A stretch of 64,000 nt of DNA from Paenibacillus humicus NBRC 102415 (GTDB lineage: Bacteria; Bacillota; Bacilli; Paenibacillales; Paenibacillaceae), in the NCBI RefSeq assembly GCF_004000905.1, contig NZ_BIMD01000001.1:248001-312000 (forward strand). Direction: 5' to 3'. The translations under genes and the position numbers were made by a program. The notes beneath the pieces are model-generated. The model was not told the origin of the DNA. It made no database searches and saw nothing but the letters and a program-made list of their open reading frames with translations. Below, piece by piece: positions 8,747 through 17,306 of this stretch (position 1 is its first letter; every line of letters starts with the position of its first letter).

Positions 8747-9628
8747 ATGGCGCAGCAGTCGGTTGCGGTCACGCCGGCGCATCTGTTCTTCGACGACAAC
8801 CGCCCTTACTATGTCAACCGGGTATCGGAATCGTTCGAGCTGCAGCTGCACCGGCATGAATTCACGGAGATTTGTCTGGTGATGGAGGGAACGGGAGTGC
8901 ATTACGTCGGGGAGCATTCCATGGATGTGCAAGCCGGGGATGTCTTTGTCCTGCCGCTCGGAACCCCTCATGTGTTCCGGCCCCGATCGACATCCTCCCG
9001 GTTTCCGCTCCTGATCGGCAACTTTATCCTTGTTCCCGGACAGGCGGAAGCAGCCCTGAGCAGCTTCCCCGGCCTGGACGAGCTGCAGTCGGCCCGGAGG
9101 GCGCTCAATCTGCTGCCCGGCTCACCGGAATGGTTCCGGCTGAAGGATGACAGGGGCGTTGTCCGCCGCATCATGGAGGAAGGACTGGAAGTGCTCCGGG
9201 ATCAACGGCCGGGAGGAACGGCAAGACTGCATGCTCTGTTCATCCTTCTGCTGGCGGAGCTGGAGGAGCATTGCCGTGGAACAACAAAAAGCTATTGCCG
9301 GGAGAGCGGGAACCGCCCCGGAATCGAAGCCGTTATCCGGAAGCTGCGCAGCGATCCTTGCATCCCGTTCCGGGCGGAGGAGCTTGCCGGCGAGGCGGGA
9401 CTCAGTGTCCGGCATTTCCACCGTCTGTTCGCCGAAGCGGCCGGCAAGCCTCTCAGCCGCTTCGTGCAGGAGCTGCGCATTCGTGAAGCATGCCGTTTGC
9501 TCCGCAGCACCTCAATGGGCGTCGAGCGGGTCGCGGAGGCATGCGGCTACCAGGACCGCAGCTTCTTCTCGGTCCTGTTCCGCCGGCATACGGGGCTGAC
9601 TCCGCGGGAGTACCGGGTGCAGCGATAG
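8747..9628 (+). CDS. AraC-family transcriptional regulator
   Basis: 293 residues. The N-terminal cupin domain carries ELQLHRHEFTEICLVMEGTG and DVFVLPLGTPHVFRP, the usual sugar-sensing fold. The C-terminal 100 residues hold two helix-turn-helix units; the second ends in the AraC signature (VERVAEACGYQDRSFFSVLFRRHTGLTPREYR). AAAGGAGGG lies 6-7 nt before the ATG. It diverges from the GH78-like gene with a 145-bp shared control region, so it is probably its activator, with a rhamnose-type ligand as an inference only. Confidence 0.9.
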   Translation: MAQQSVAVTPAHLFFDDNRPYYVNRVSESFELQLHRHEFTEICLVMEGTGVHYVGEHSMDVQAGDVFVLPLGTPHVFRPRSTSSRFPLLIGNFILVPGQAEAALSSFPGLDELQSARRALNLLPGSPEWFRLKDDRGVVRRIMEEGLEVLRDQRPGGTARLHALFILLLAELEEHCRGTTKSYCRESGNRPGIEAVIRKLRSDPCIPFRAEELAGEAGLSVRHFHRLFAEAAGKPLSRFVQELRIREACRLLRSTSMGVERVAEACGYQDRSFFSVLFRRHTGLTPREYRVQR

Positions 9629-9673
9629 CCCCGTTCAACTCCGCAGGTAAATAGGACCGCTACGAGCCGAAAG

Positions 9674-9705
9674 ATAAGCCGCTTCCGATGAAGGAAACGG
9701 CTTAT
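9674..9705. terminator. hairpin between convergent AraC genes
   Basis: ATAAGCCG-CTTCC pairs with GGAAA-CGGCTTAT around a 6-nt loop, between the convergent ends of two araC-type genes (9628 and 9702). U-runs are weak on both strands, so termination is likely but not certain. Confidence 0.5.
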
Positions 9706-10589
9706 TCGGCATGCGCAGAATGGGGCGGACGCGCCTGTCGGCGGAATACGCCCGGCGGGACATGCATCATGGACGTGAACGTGCGGGAGAAATAGTGGAC
9801 GGAAGAAAAGCCGGCCATCTCGGAAATCTCTTTGATCGGCAGCTCGGATTCATTCAGCAGGCGTGCCGCCTCGCGCACGCGCTCCCGGCGGATATAACCG
9901 GTGAAGCTCTCATGAATGCCGCCTGAGAACAGCCTCGACAGATGGCGTTCGGACACATTGAGCATCGCCGCCATCTCGGGCAGCGAGAGAGGCTTCGACA
10001 GATTGTCCCGGATGTACAGCTTGGCCCGGCGCAAAATCATGTTGTCGCGCGGGATGCCGGGTTTTGGCGCGGCTGCCGGCTCTCCGAAGAGCTCAAGGAA
10101 AGACAGCAGAAGTGCGGAAGCGGCTGGCGCAACCGCTGCTCCGGGGAGATTGTACGCGTTCTCTTCGCGGATTAGGAGAGATTCCCAGAGCAGCGCGGTC
10201 GGCGTCCGGGAGCCGTCTTCCACCCAGACTCTCTCTGCTTCGGCCAGAGCACGGAATGCGGCGAGAATTTCCGGATCCGTCTTCGCTTCATCGGGCTCAA
10301 AAGCGACAAACAGAAGGCTGAGGCCGTCTTCCGTAACAATCTGATGGGCGACGCCGGGACGGGAAAGGAACAGAGTCCCGCTCTGAAGAGGGTATGGCCT
10401 TCCATTGTCCGTATACGTCCCCTTCCCTCCGAGCACATAGCAGGCCTCGAAAAAGGAATGCTTGTGAACCGGATTGCTGTGCAGCCGCTCGTCGACTCCC
10501 CAATAGTAGATGACAAAGCGGGCATTCGGATGGATCGCTTCCATGATCCGGCTGTTCAGCATGACATCGCTTGCCTGATATCGGTACAT
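9702..10589 (-). CDS. AraC-family transcriptional regulator
   Basis: 295 residues. The N-terminal cupin has HSNPVHKHSFFEACYVLGGKG and TLFLSRPGVAHQIV. The two C-terminal helix-turn-helix units run from about residue 185 to 285, with SLPEMAAMLNVSERHLSRLF and IKEISEMAGFSSVHYFSRTF. GGAGG lies 9 nt before the ATG. It is divergent from the first PhyH dioxygenase gene with a 138-bp intergenic gap, which makes it the probable regulator of that gene. Confidence 0.9.
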   Translation of the reverse strand: MYRYQASDVMLNSRIMEAIHPNARFVIYYWGVDERLHSNPVHKHSFFEACYVLGGKGTYTDNGRPYPLQSGTLFLSRPGVAHQIVTEDGLSLLFVAFEPDEAKTDPEILAAFRALAEAERVWVEDGSRTPTALLWESLLIREENAYNLPGAAVAPAASALLLSFLELFGEPAAAPKPGIPRDNMILRRAKLYIRDNLSKPLSLPEMAAMLNVSERHLSRLFSGGIHESFTGYIRRERVREAARLLNESELPIKEISEMAGFSSVHYFSRTFTSMMHVPPGVFRRQARPPHSAHAE

Positions 10590-10727
10590 CGGCTTGTCCT
10601 CCAGTAAATGTTGGCGTCAACGTGCAAAAACCAGACATCTATTCGCAAAGACGTCCATCGGGACTTTGACTATGATTATAAGCAAGAACCGCTTGAAATC
10701 AATCTTTACTTTTAAGGAGGAGCATGC

Positions 10728-11504
10728 ATGATCGGTCAGCACGATGTGGATTTTTACAAAGAAAACGGGTATCTGCTCGTCAAAGGAGTATTCGGCCAGG
10801 CGGAAGTGGAGGAGATGCGCGAAGCGGTGGAGCGGATCATCCAGCGCGCCGCCCAGGCCAAGCGGGACGAAAACTCCGCCTGGCAAGGCGACTTCCTGCC
10901 GCCGGCGGAGCTGAAGAAGCTGGTGCTCAAAGGTTTCCACGATGTCCATTACCATGAGGCCTGCTTCACGCGGGCAGTCGTGCACCCCAATATGACAGCG
11001 ATCCTGTCGCAGCTCATCGGACCCGACGTCCAGCTTCACCATTCGAAAATGCTCGTCAAGCCGCCGGAAAACGGGGCTGCCTTCCCTATGCATCAGGATT
11101 ATCCCTACTTCCCTCATGAAAAGCATTCCATGCTGGCGGCAAGCGTGCACCTGGACATGGCGGACGAGAAGAACGGCTGCCTGAGGGTCGTACCGGGCTC
11201 GCACACGCAAGGCGGCCTGCCTCATGTCGGCTCTTACTATTTGAACCACAAGGAATATCCGATATCGGACGGACTGCCATGTCCTGCGGAGGCGGGAGAT
11301 GTGCTGTTCTTCAACTACCTGACGATCCACGGCTCGGATGCCAACCGCAGCGAGCGCACGAGGCGGAACGTGCTGTTCCAATACAAGGATGCTTCCGATT
11401 ATCCGACGGAAAATGTCCATATCGACTGGGGCTCGGGTCTTATGGTATGCGGAGGCAATCCGCGGTTCGACAAGGCGAAGCCGGACTTCAGCATCAAGGG
11501 TTAG
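10728..11504 (+). CDS. phytanoyl-CoA dioxygenase (PhyH) family protein, copy 1
   Basis: 258 residues of a non-haem Fe(II)/2-oxoglutarate oxygenase. The iron triad is visible as HxD in FPMHQDYPYF and a distal His in NYLTIHGSDANRS; the nearby Arg of ERTRRN fits the 2-oxoglutarate site. Substrate unknown; bacterial members hydroxylate many small molecules. AAGGAGG lies 7 nt before the ATG. It is divergent from the AraC gene at 9702 and convergent with the AraC gene at 11501. The two stops share the tetranucleotide TTAG (11501-11504), so the genes overlap by 4 nt end to end. Confidence 0.88.
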   Translation: MIGQHDVDFYKENGYLLVKGVFGQAEVEEMREAVERIIQRAAQAKRDENSAWQGDFLPPAELKKLVLKGFHDVHYHEACFTRAVVHPNMTAILSQLIGPDVQLHHSKMLVKPPENGAAFPMHQDYPYFPHEKHSMLAASVHLDMADEKNGCLRVVPGSHTQGGLPHVGSYYLNHKEYPISDGLPCPAEAGDVLFFNYLTIHGSDANRSERTRRNVLFQYKDASDYPTENVHIDWGSGLMVCGGNPRFDKAKPDFSIKG

Positions 11505-12346
11505 GCTCCCGCAACCTGTACACGACGGCTTCGGCTGGGCGGATGCCCATATTTGCGCTTGTACATTTTCTCGAAATGAGTCAGCGTATTGAAGCCCGAA
11601 GCATAACAGATCTCGGATACGGGCAGGGAGGATGCCTGCAGCAGCGACCGGGAAAATTCGAGGCGCAGGTCGAGCAGATGCTGCTGGAAGCTGACGCCGA
11701 GCTGCTGGCGGAAGCATTCGCTGAAATAATTGGGCGAGAGGCTTGCAGCCTTGGCAGCCTGGCTGAGCGTCAACGGCTCGCGGAAACGATGCTGGAGATA
11801 GAACAGAGCCTGCTGAATGCTGGGGTGCAAGGGAGCTGCGGAAGCTTCGCCTCTGATCGCGTCCTTCTCGTCCCGGCACAGCATCAGCAGCAGACATCCC
11901 AGAAGGTTCCGCACGATCAGCTCTCCGGTCCTGCTGCTGCGGCTGTCCTCCTCATCCAGGATGGCGAACAGCTCTCCAGCCCGCCGATCTTCAAGCTTCA
12001 TCAGCATGGGCGACAGCATGCGCCCGTTGAATAGAAGCGTCCGGATTTCCTCCGAAATCATCGATTCCTTGAAGATCAAATTGTAGATCTTGAGCGTAGA
12101 CGCTTCCAAGGGACGAATTTCGTGAAAATCGGCCGGAGTCAGCAGGAACAGCGTTCCCTCGCCGATCGGGATGTCCGTTCCGTTGACACGGTTGACGCCG
12201 TTGCCGGAGCGGACATAGGTCAGCTCGTAAAACTCGTGCCAGTGCAGATGGCATGGCGTATCGAGCTCCTGCCGGAACAGGCAATGGGACGATTCCGCCA
12301 TGTACTCGTCGATCGTCAAGCGATCCGGATGCTCCTTCAGTTCCAT
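11501..12346 (-). CDS. AraC-family transcriptional regulator
   Basis: 281 residues. The N-terminal cupin (PCHLHWHEFYELTYVRSGNG, LFLLTPADFHEIRP) is followed by C-terminal helix-turn-helix units containing LTLSQAAKAASLSPNYFSE and PVSEICYASGFNTLTHFEKM. AAGGAG lies about 11 nt before the ATG. It is divergent from the second PhyH gene (ATG at 12504), repeating the AraC/PhyH arrangement seen just upstream. Confidence 0.9.
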   Translation of the reverse strand: MELKEHPDRLTIDEYMAESSHCLFRQELDTPCHLHWHEFYELTYVRSGNGVNRVNGTDIPIGEGTLFLLTPADFHEIRPLEASTLKIYNLIFKESMISEEIRTLLFNGRMLSPMLMKLEDRRAGELFAILDEEDSRSSRTGELIVRNLLGCLLLMLCRDEKDAIRGEASAAPLHPSIQQALFYLQHRFREPLTLSQAAKAASLSPNYFSECFRQQLGVSFQQHLLDLRLEFSRSLLQASSLPVSEICYASGFNTLTHFEKMYKRKYGHPPSRSRRVQVAGA

Positions 12347-12503
12347 GAAGGGATCAGCTCCTTCGTTTCATTTATCCGGATTATACCGGAAGAGCGGGAA
12401 GACCGGAAGATATGCGTATCATTCCGTAAGCGAGGAGGAGAGGCCCAGAGGGAGGCAGAGCTACAATAAGCTCGAAGCCAGCTCAAGGGAGGAAGTCATC
12501 GAC

Positions 12504-13241
12504 ATGGAATCTACGATATTGAACCAAGAAGAAGTCGAGTCATACGGGGAGCGCGGGTATTTGCTTCATAAAAAGCCGCTGTTCAGCGCCGAAAAAATGC
12601 GTACGTTGACGGATATTTTCGAGGAGCAGCTCGCCATGAAAGGAAGCAAGCTGTCCGACGAGCTGGACACGCCTCATTTCCGCGACGAGCGGCTGCTCGA
12701 CTTCCTGCTCAGCGATGAAGTCCTCGATCTTGTCGAGCCGATCATCGGCCCCAACATCGGACTGTGGTCCAGCCACTTCATCTGCAAAGACCCCTATGTC
12801 GGCCGGGCGACTCCATGGCATGAAGACTCCGCTTACTGGAAAGGCAGATTGAGCTCTTTCGACAAAATCGTAACCGTATGGCTGGCCATAGACCGAAGCT
12901 CGAAGGAGAACGGCTGCATGCGGGTGCTGCCAGGCACCCACGGCAACGGATTTTCGGACTATGAAGCTATTGACGGGACCAAGAATACGTTCTCCACCCA
13001 AATCAAAAACGTGGACGAGTCGAAGGCCGTTTATTTCGAGCTGGAACCGGGAGAATGCTCCTTGCACGATTCCCGGATCATCCACGGGGCGGCAGCGAAC
13101 AGGAGCGAGTTCCGCAGATGCGGATATACGATGCGGTATTTTTCGACGGAAGCGGTAGTATACCCCGATAAAAATCCGGGCTTCAAAATATGGCTGGCAA
13201 GGGGCAGGAATATTGGCGGCAGCCATTTCGTAAACGAATAA
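12504..13241 (+). CDS. phytanoyl-CoA dioxygenase (PhyH) family protein, copy 2
   Basis: 245 residues. HxD is visible in TPWHEDSAYWKG and the distal His in SRIIHGAAANRSEFRR, giving a complete iron site. SSKENGCMRVLPGTH is the family's conserved strand region. I chose the ATG at 12504 because GGGAGG precedes it and the protein then lines up with copy 1 (DVDFYKENGYLL against EVESYGERGYLL). An upstream extension to 12300 would run through the promoter and the antisense of the AraC gene. The isomerase gene follows at 12 nt in what looks like an operon. Confidence 0.86.
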   Translation: MESTILNQEEVESYGERGYLLHKKPLFSAEKMRTLTDIFEEQLAMKGSKLSDELDTPHFRDERLLDFLLSDEVLDLVEPIIGPNIGLWSSHFICKDPYVGRATPWHEDSAYWKGRLSSFDKIVTVWLAIDRSSKENGCMRVLPGTHGNGFSDYEAIDGTKNTFSTQIKNVDESKAVYFELEPGECSLHDSRIIHGAAANRSEFRRCGYTMRYFSTEAVVYPDKNPGFKIWLARGRNIGGSHFVNE

Positions 13242-13255
13242 GGAGTGAAGCTGGA

Positions 13256-14053
13256 ATGCAAATCAAGCTCTTCCAGGCGTTGTGGGGGATGGAAGGAACC
13301 TATTCGGAGCTGATGAAGCGGGCAGCGAGGGAGGGTTATGCGGGAATCGAGGCGCCATTGCCGCCTCTTAATCTGGAGAGGGAATTCAAGGAGCAGCTCG
13401 CTGCACACAGGTTGTCCTATATTGCCCAGATCGTCACATCCGGGGATCACGCGACCTCGTTCGCCGCCCAGGCGGAACGCGCCGCTGCCTTTGATCCGGT
13501 GCTTATTGTTTCCCATAGCGCCAGAGACTTCATGCCCTTTTGGGAGCAGCTTCTATTCTTCGAAGGCGCGCTCAAGGTGGAGCGCTCGATCGGCATCACA
13601 GTCGGTCATGAGACGCATCGCTCCAGAGCCATGTTCACGCCCTGGAATACGTCGGCTCTCCTAAGGGAACTGCCGGATCTATCCATCACGGCGGATTTCA
13701 GCCATTGGTGCTGCGTAACCGAAACGATGCTCGAGGAGTTCGAGGAGGACTTGCGGCTTGCCATCGAACGGACGGTGCATATCCATGCCAGGCTCGGCCA
13801 CCCGGAAGGCCCTCAGGTCGCCCATCCCGCCGCACCCGAAAACAAGGATGTTCTTCAAGCCTTCAAGTGTTGGTGGGATGCTGTTCTAGCCGGAAGAGAG
13901 CGCAGCGGCGCAGCCGTGGCGACGGTAACGCCTGAATTCGGACCGGTCGGTTATATGCCGTCGCTTCCGTTCACGCGTCAGCCGGTAGCGGATCTCCGTG
14001 AAGTCAACGATTGGATGGCAGGCTGGATCAGAGAAACGTATCCGTCTTCCTGA
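13256..14053 (+). CDS. sugar phosphate isomerase/epimerase-like TIM barrel protein
   Basis: 265 residues of the AP endonuclease 2/xylose isomerase-like fold. It opens with a strand (MQIKLFQALWGMEG), then AREGYAGIEAP, and later VGHETHRSRAMF, LSITADFSHWCCVTE and VHIHARLGHPEGPQV, where Glu, Asp and His residues can bind a metal. AAGGAG lies 10 nt before the ATG. Co-directional with the second PhyH gene, suggesting consecutive steps in breakdown of a sugar or cyclitol; the substrate is not identifiable. Confidence 0.75.
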   Translation: MQIKLFQALWGMEGTYSELMKRAAREGYAGIEAPLPPLNLEREFKEQLAAHRLSYIAQIVTSGDHATSFAAQAERAAAFDPVLIVSHSARDFMPFWEQLLFFEGALKVERSIGITVGHETHRSRAMFTPWNTSALLRELPDLSITADFSHWCCVTETMLEEFEEDLRLAIERTVHIHARLGHPEGPQVAHPAAPENKDVLQAFKCWWDAVLAGRERSGAAVATVTPEFGPVGYMPSLPFTRQPVADLREVNDWMAGWIRETYPSS

Positions 14054-14128
14054 AGAGGACGCGTTGCATTTTGGAACCACGCTGCTGAAAGCGCGTAGTA
14101 CCGATAAATCCAAAGGAGGAATGAAGAC

Positions 14129-14317
14129 ATGATCAAACGTTTTATTACTAAACTGTTAGGATCGGCCCAGCATTCCAAGCATGGACGCCATCGGTACAGC
14201 TCCAGCAGCGGTAAAAAGCATTACGGCCACAGCCGGCTCAGCTCATCCGATCGCGCGTATGGACATAAAAACAACGGACACAGCTATTACAAAAGCCGTA
14301 AAAGAAGCTCCAGCTGA
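14129..14317 (+). CDS. small basic Ser/His/Lys-rich protein
   Basis: 62 residues. A short N-terminal segment (MIKRFITKLLG) is followed by a low-complexity tail rich in Ser, His, Lys, Arg and Tyr (about ten His; HYGHSRLSSS and YGHKNNGHSYY). It has no membrane segment or Cys. AAAGGAGG at 9 nt supports real translation. A terminator follows at 14385-14407. The composition recalls small spore-coat or DNA-binding proteins, but I do not recognise the family. It is convergent with a Ser/Thr kinase gene, and its tail holds many possible phosphorylation sites. Confidence 0.65.
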   Translation: MIKRFITKLLGSAQHSKHGRHRYSSSSGKKHYGHSRLSSSDRAYGHKNNGHSYYKSRKRSSS

Positions 14318-14384
14318 CTGTAATGTGCATCTACACTGCATCTGCATCAGGATGAAGCCCCTGCAAGCTTCATTCTGATGCCCG

Positions 14385-14413
14385 AGCCAACCGTATATCG
14401 GTTGGCTTTTATT
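14385..14413 (+). terminator. hairpin terminator after the small basic protein gene
   Basis: AGCCAACCG and CGGTTGGCT pair around TATAT, followed by TTTATT. It overlaps the stop codon of the convergent kinase gene. Confidence 0.75.
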
Positions 14414-15221
14414 GTTCCGAATGCGCCGTCCGACATTGCTCCAGATCGCGCATGAAGGCATCTATATCCTCATAAGGAGCTTCAATTTGCAGAAGTCTGC
14501 GAAGAAGCTGCCGAGTTGCAGAAGTCATATCCAGCTCATGCTCCCATCCCGTGTCGGCCATCTTCGTCGGATGATAGCTTGAGTACAGCATGAACAGCAG
14601 CAAATGGCCTATATCCGACAGATCGGATGCGGGTTCGGCATCTTGAGCCAGCCTGGTGCCCGACCGGAAAGGCGGCTCCGGCGACGCAGCTTCGCCGATC
14701 CGCCTGGCCAAGCCGAAATCAATCAGATGAATCCGATTTTTGCCGGCAATGACATTAGGGATGCGGATATCGAGATGCACATATCCTTGCCGGTGGACAT
14801 AAGCGACAATATCCGTCAGCCTGCTGATGAAATCCAAAGCTTCTCTTTCCGAGAACAGGCTGCCCCGCTCGAAGATCAGCTCCTCCACCGTCTGTCCTCC
14901 GGCAAACTCGCTTGCCATATAGAGCTGGTTCCTATCGACGAGCAAATCCCAGGCGCGCGGAATGGACGGATGGCGCAGCTTGTCCAGCACCTTCATCTCC
15001 CGCCGCAGCAGCTCCCGGCCGACCTCTCCCTTGCTCGGCTTGGCTTGCTTCATCGCCGCTTCTTGTCCCCGCTGCAGATCCAGGCAGCGGTAGGTCAAGC
15101 CGTAGCTCCCGATGCCGAGCAGCTCGACAATGCGGTATCGGTCTGCAATGACATCGCCTTCCTGTAGGGGATAATCTATCCAGGCTTGATAAAAACCTTT
15201 CACATATTCGATTAGGTTCAT
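14409..15221 (-). CDS. Hanks-type Ser/Thr protein kinase
   Basis: 270 residues made of one cytoplasmic kinase domain and no membrane or PASTA segment. Visible subdomains are the glycine-rich loop LLGIGSYGLTYR, the ATP lysine in AAMKQA, the catalytic loop YVHLDIRIPNV (HxDxxxxN) and the metal-binding IDFGLARR. The HRD Arg is replaced by Leu, so activation-loop phosphorylation may not be required. GAGGAGATAGAA precedes the ATG at 15219-15221; an in-frame TTG 18 nt upstream is less likely. Convergent with the small basic protein gene. Confidence 0.85.
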   Translation of the reverse strand: MNLIEYVKGFYQAWIDYPLQEGDVIADRYRIVELLGIGSYGLTYRCLDLQRGQEAAMKQAKPSKGEVGRELLRREMKVLDKLRHPSIPRAWDLLVDRNQLYMASEFAGGQTVEELIFERGSLFSEREALDFISRLTDIVAYVHRQGYVHLDIRIPNVIAGKNRIHLIDFGLARRIGEAASPEPPFRSGTRLAQDAEPASDLSDIGHLLLFMLYSSYHPTKMADTGWEHELDMTSATRQLLRRLLQIEAPYEDIDAFMRDLEQCRTAHSEQ

Positions 15222-15223
15222 TT

Positions 15224-15627
15224 CTATCTCCTCATCCAATTGCCAACTAGCTCAATGAATTCGGCTGGTGCCGCATTCATTTCTTTGATTGTATTTGTCG
15301 GCTTCGATTGCTTTAACAGCAATACGATTAATCTGGAGGATGTATTCATTTCTTTCAGGCGCGTGATGCAGGCGGCAGGAATGGGGGCATACCAATCATT
15401 GGAGAGGTCGTCGGCGGTACGAATGAATCTCTGTCCAAGGCGACAATCATATGCCACATCTGAACGAACACCGCTGAACCGTCTGTCGTCCTAACAGGAG
15501 GCGAATCAAGCTTTTCCGGACTTTGTAGTTCCTCGATCTGAATCTCATCGACGGCCCCATCCCCGTACCGAGCGGCTTTATTTATTCCGCCCGCATTCAT
15601 CACACTGAATGCGGGGCAAGGTCTCAC
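15224..15627 (-). pseudogene. possible frameshifted small gene upstream of the kinase
   Basis: Two overlapping reading frames look coding in turn. The first, from a GTG at 15627, runs MRPCPAFSVMNAGGINKAAR and then EIQIEELQSPEKLDSPPVR. The second continues with VRSDVAYDCRLGQRFIRTAD and AACITRLKEMNTSSRLIVLL up to a TAG at 15224. A single frameshift near 15450-15480 would join them into one protein of about 130 residues. No family recognised. The end abuts the kinase ribosome binding site. Confidence 0.35.
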
Positions 15628-15863
15628 TATTTTTTCTCTTCAGCGAGGCTTTTAAGTTCCTCTTCTCCCTTGAGGATCGAGAAATAGCCGAATATGTCTC
15701 CGATCACGTTTAATGTGAGTCCAATTTTAGCTAAATCCAAGGAGGAAAATTCGTCGATCCAAGAGGTATTCGGATTGGATTTGGCCACACCATCACCCCA
15801 TGAGTCCATTTTTTTCAACATATGTCGATGCTGCCCCGCGTTCCTATGTACCCGCCTATTCAA
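15627..15863 (-). CDS. small hypothetical protein
   Basis: 78 residues at most. The C-terminal part (DLAKIGLTLNVIGDIFGYFS, then KGEEELKSLAEEKK) has one moderately hydrophobic helix and a charged tail and looks like a real protein. The N-terminal 15-20 residues are doubtful, with no ribosome binding site; an internal ATG at 15821 is an alternative. Its stop shares a base with the GTG of the next frame downstream. Confidence 0.35.
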   Translation of the reverse strand: MNRRVHRNAGQHRHMLKKMDSWGDGVAKSNPNTSWIDEFSSLDLAKIGLTLNVIGDIFGYFSILKGEEELKSLAEEKK

Positions 15864-16068
15864 AGGATTTAATGGGCAGCACGGCCTGCTGAATGATCCT
15901 TATTCAAGAAATGGCAGCCTGTTTAGTGTCAATAGACTCCATATCCAGGTAAAGAAAGCATTTAAGAGACAATCAACATAAAACAAACCCATCTCAAAAG
16001 GCTAAGCTTTTTGGGGTATCGTCTAAGGTTTTCTAAGTGATAAATGTAGAATAACTTTGATAAGATTG
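15864..16068. other. intergenic stretch before the xylanase promoter
   Basis: No supported gene. A small self-complementary element (AAAAGGCTAAGCTTTTTGG, about 15996-16014) lies between the small ORFs and the cre site. Confidence 0.3.
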
Positions 16069-16090
16069 TTATTGTAACCGCTTACAATAA
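16069..16090. promoter_or_regulatory. CcpA-type cre site upstream of the xylan operon
   Basis: TGTAACCGCTTACA at 16073-16086 fits the catabolite-responsive element consensus TGWAANCGNTNWCA at every position. It is the centre of a longer inverted repeat, TTATTGTAA and TTACAATAA around CCGC. It lies about 95 bp before the xylanase ATG in the promoter region, the usual place for CcpA repression when a preferred sugar is present. Confidence 0.8.
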
Positions 16091-16181
16091 AACATGAAAG
16101 GGAGTGAGAGCGGAGGCCCGTGCGGTCTGCATGGCATCCAGGTCATACTAACTTGCTCGTTATCTAATGGAGGAGGAATGA

Positions 16182-17258
16182 ATGATGAAACCAAGATCGG
16201 TGAAATTCCTATTCGCGATGTTCATCTGCTTCGTGCTTGCCTTGCCTGCAGGGATCGCAGAAGCGGCCACAACGATCACTTCGAACCAGACGGGCACCCA
16301 GGACGGGTATGACTATGAACTGTGGAAGGATTCCGGCAATACGAGCATGACGCTCAATAGCGGAGGCACGTTCAGCGCCCAGTGGAGCAACATCAACAAC
16401 GCCCTGTTCCGCAAAGGAAAGAAATTCGACTCGACCAAAACATACTCCCAGCTGGGCAACATTTCCATCACCTACAACGCTACGTTCAATCCCGGCGGCA
16501 ATTCTTATCTGTGCGTATATGGATGGACGAAGGATCCGCTCGTGGAATATTACATCGTCGACAACTGGGGGACTTATCGTCCGACCGGCACCTTCAAGGG
16601 CACCTTCTCCGTTGACGGGGGAACCTATGACATCTACGAGACGACCCGGGTCAACCAGCCGTCCATAATCGGTACGGCAACGTTCAAGCAGTATTGGAGC
16701 GTCCGCCAGACGAAACGCACAGGCGGCACGATTTCCGTCAGCGAGCATTTCAAAAAATGGGAAAGCTTAGGCATGCCGATGGGCAAGATGTACGAAGTCG
16801 CGCTTACCATCGAAGGCTACCAAAGCAGCGGAAGCGCGGATATTACGAGCCACACGCTGACGATCGGCGGAGGCGGTGGAGGCGGAACTCCTGGCACAGC
16901 GGCCAAAACAGAAGCCGAGTCGATGACGAAAGGCGGACAATACACCTCGGCAATCAGTTCCCCGTTCAACGGAGTCGCCTTGTACGCCAATAATGATCTG
17001 GTGAAGTACACGCAGAATTTCACGACCGGCACCCACAGCTTCTCTCTCCGCGGCGCTTCGAGCAACTCCAATATGGCCAAGGTCGACTTGAAGATCGGCG
17101 GCGTGACGAAGGGAACCTTCTACTTCGGAGGCAGCAGTCCTGCGGTCTATACAATCAGCAATGTCAGCCATGGAACCGGGAATCAAGAAATCCAGCTCGT
17201 CTGCACCTCCGATGATGGGACATGGGATGCATACCTGGATTACTTGGAAATCAATTGA
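16182..17258 (+). CDS. secreted GH11 endo-1,4-beta-xylanase with CBM36
   Basis: 358 residues. A Sec signal peptide ends around AEA at 26-28. A GH11 jelly-roll runs to about residue 228: the nucleophile is Glu122 in [10 protein letters not shown], and the acid/base is Glu211 in [10 protein letters not shown] Gly-rich linker ([10 protein letters not shown]) leads to a C-terminal CBM36 of about 120 residues ([13 protein letters not shown] to [11 protein letters not shown]), a calcium-dependent xylan-binding family known from Paenibacillus. GGAGGAGG lies just before the ATG. The CE4 esterase gene follows at 48 nt, and both sit behind the cre site. It hydrolyses the xylan backbone outside the cell. 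Confidence 0.95.
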   Translation: MMKPRSVKFLFAMFICFVLALPAGIAEAATTITSNQTGTQDGYDYELWKDSGNTSMTLNSGGTFSAQWSNINNALFRKGKKFDSTKTYSQLGNISITYNATFNPGGNSYLCVYGWTKDPLVEYYIVDNWGTYRPTGTFKGTFSVDGGTYDIYETTRVNQPSIIGTATFKQYWSVRQTKRTGGTISVSEHFKKWESLGMPMGKMYEVALTIEGYQSSGSADITSHTLTIGGGGGGGTPGTAAKTEAESMTKGGQYTSAISSPFNGVALYANNDLVKYTQNFTTGTHSFSLRGASSNSNMAKVDLKIGGVTKGTFYFGGSSPAVYTISNVSHGTGNQEIQLVCTSDDGTWDAYLDYLEIN

Positions 17259-17306
17259 GATCCGAACAACCGGACGGCTCATTTAAACTCGGGAGGTGGA
17301 GAGTTC

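Noticed and set aside
10617-11897. Long minus-strand ORF of 426 codons over the first PhyH gene
   Set aside because: It is antisense to a clear PhyH gene and an AraC gene, with Arg/His/Gln-rich composition typical of shadow frames in GC-rich DNA and no ribosome binding site.
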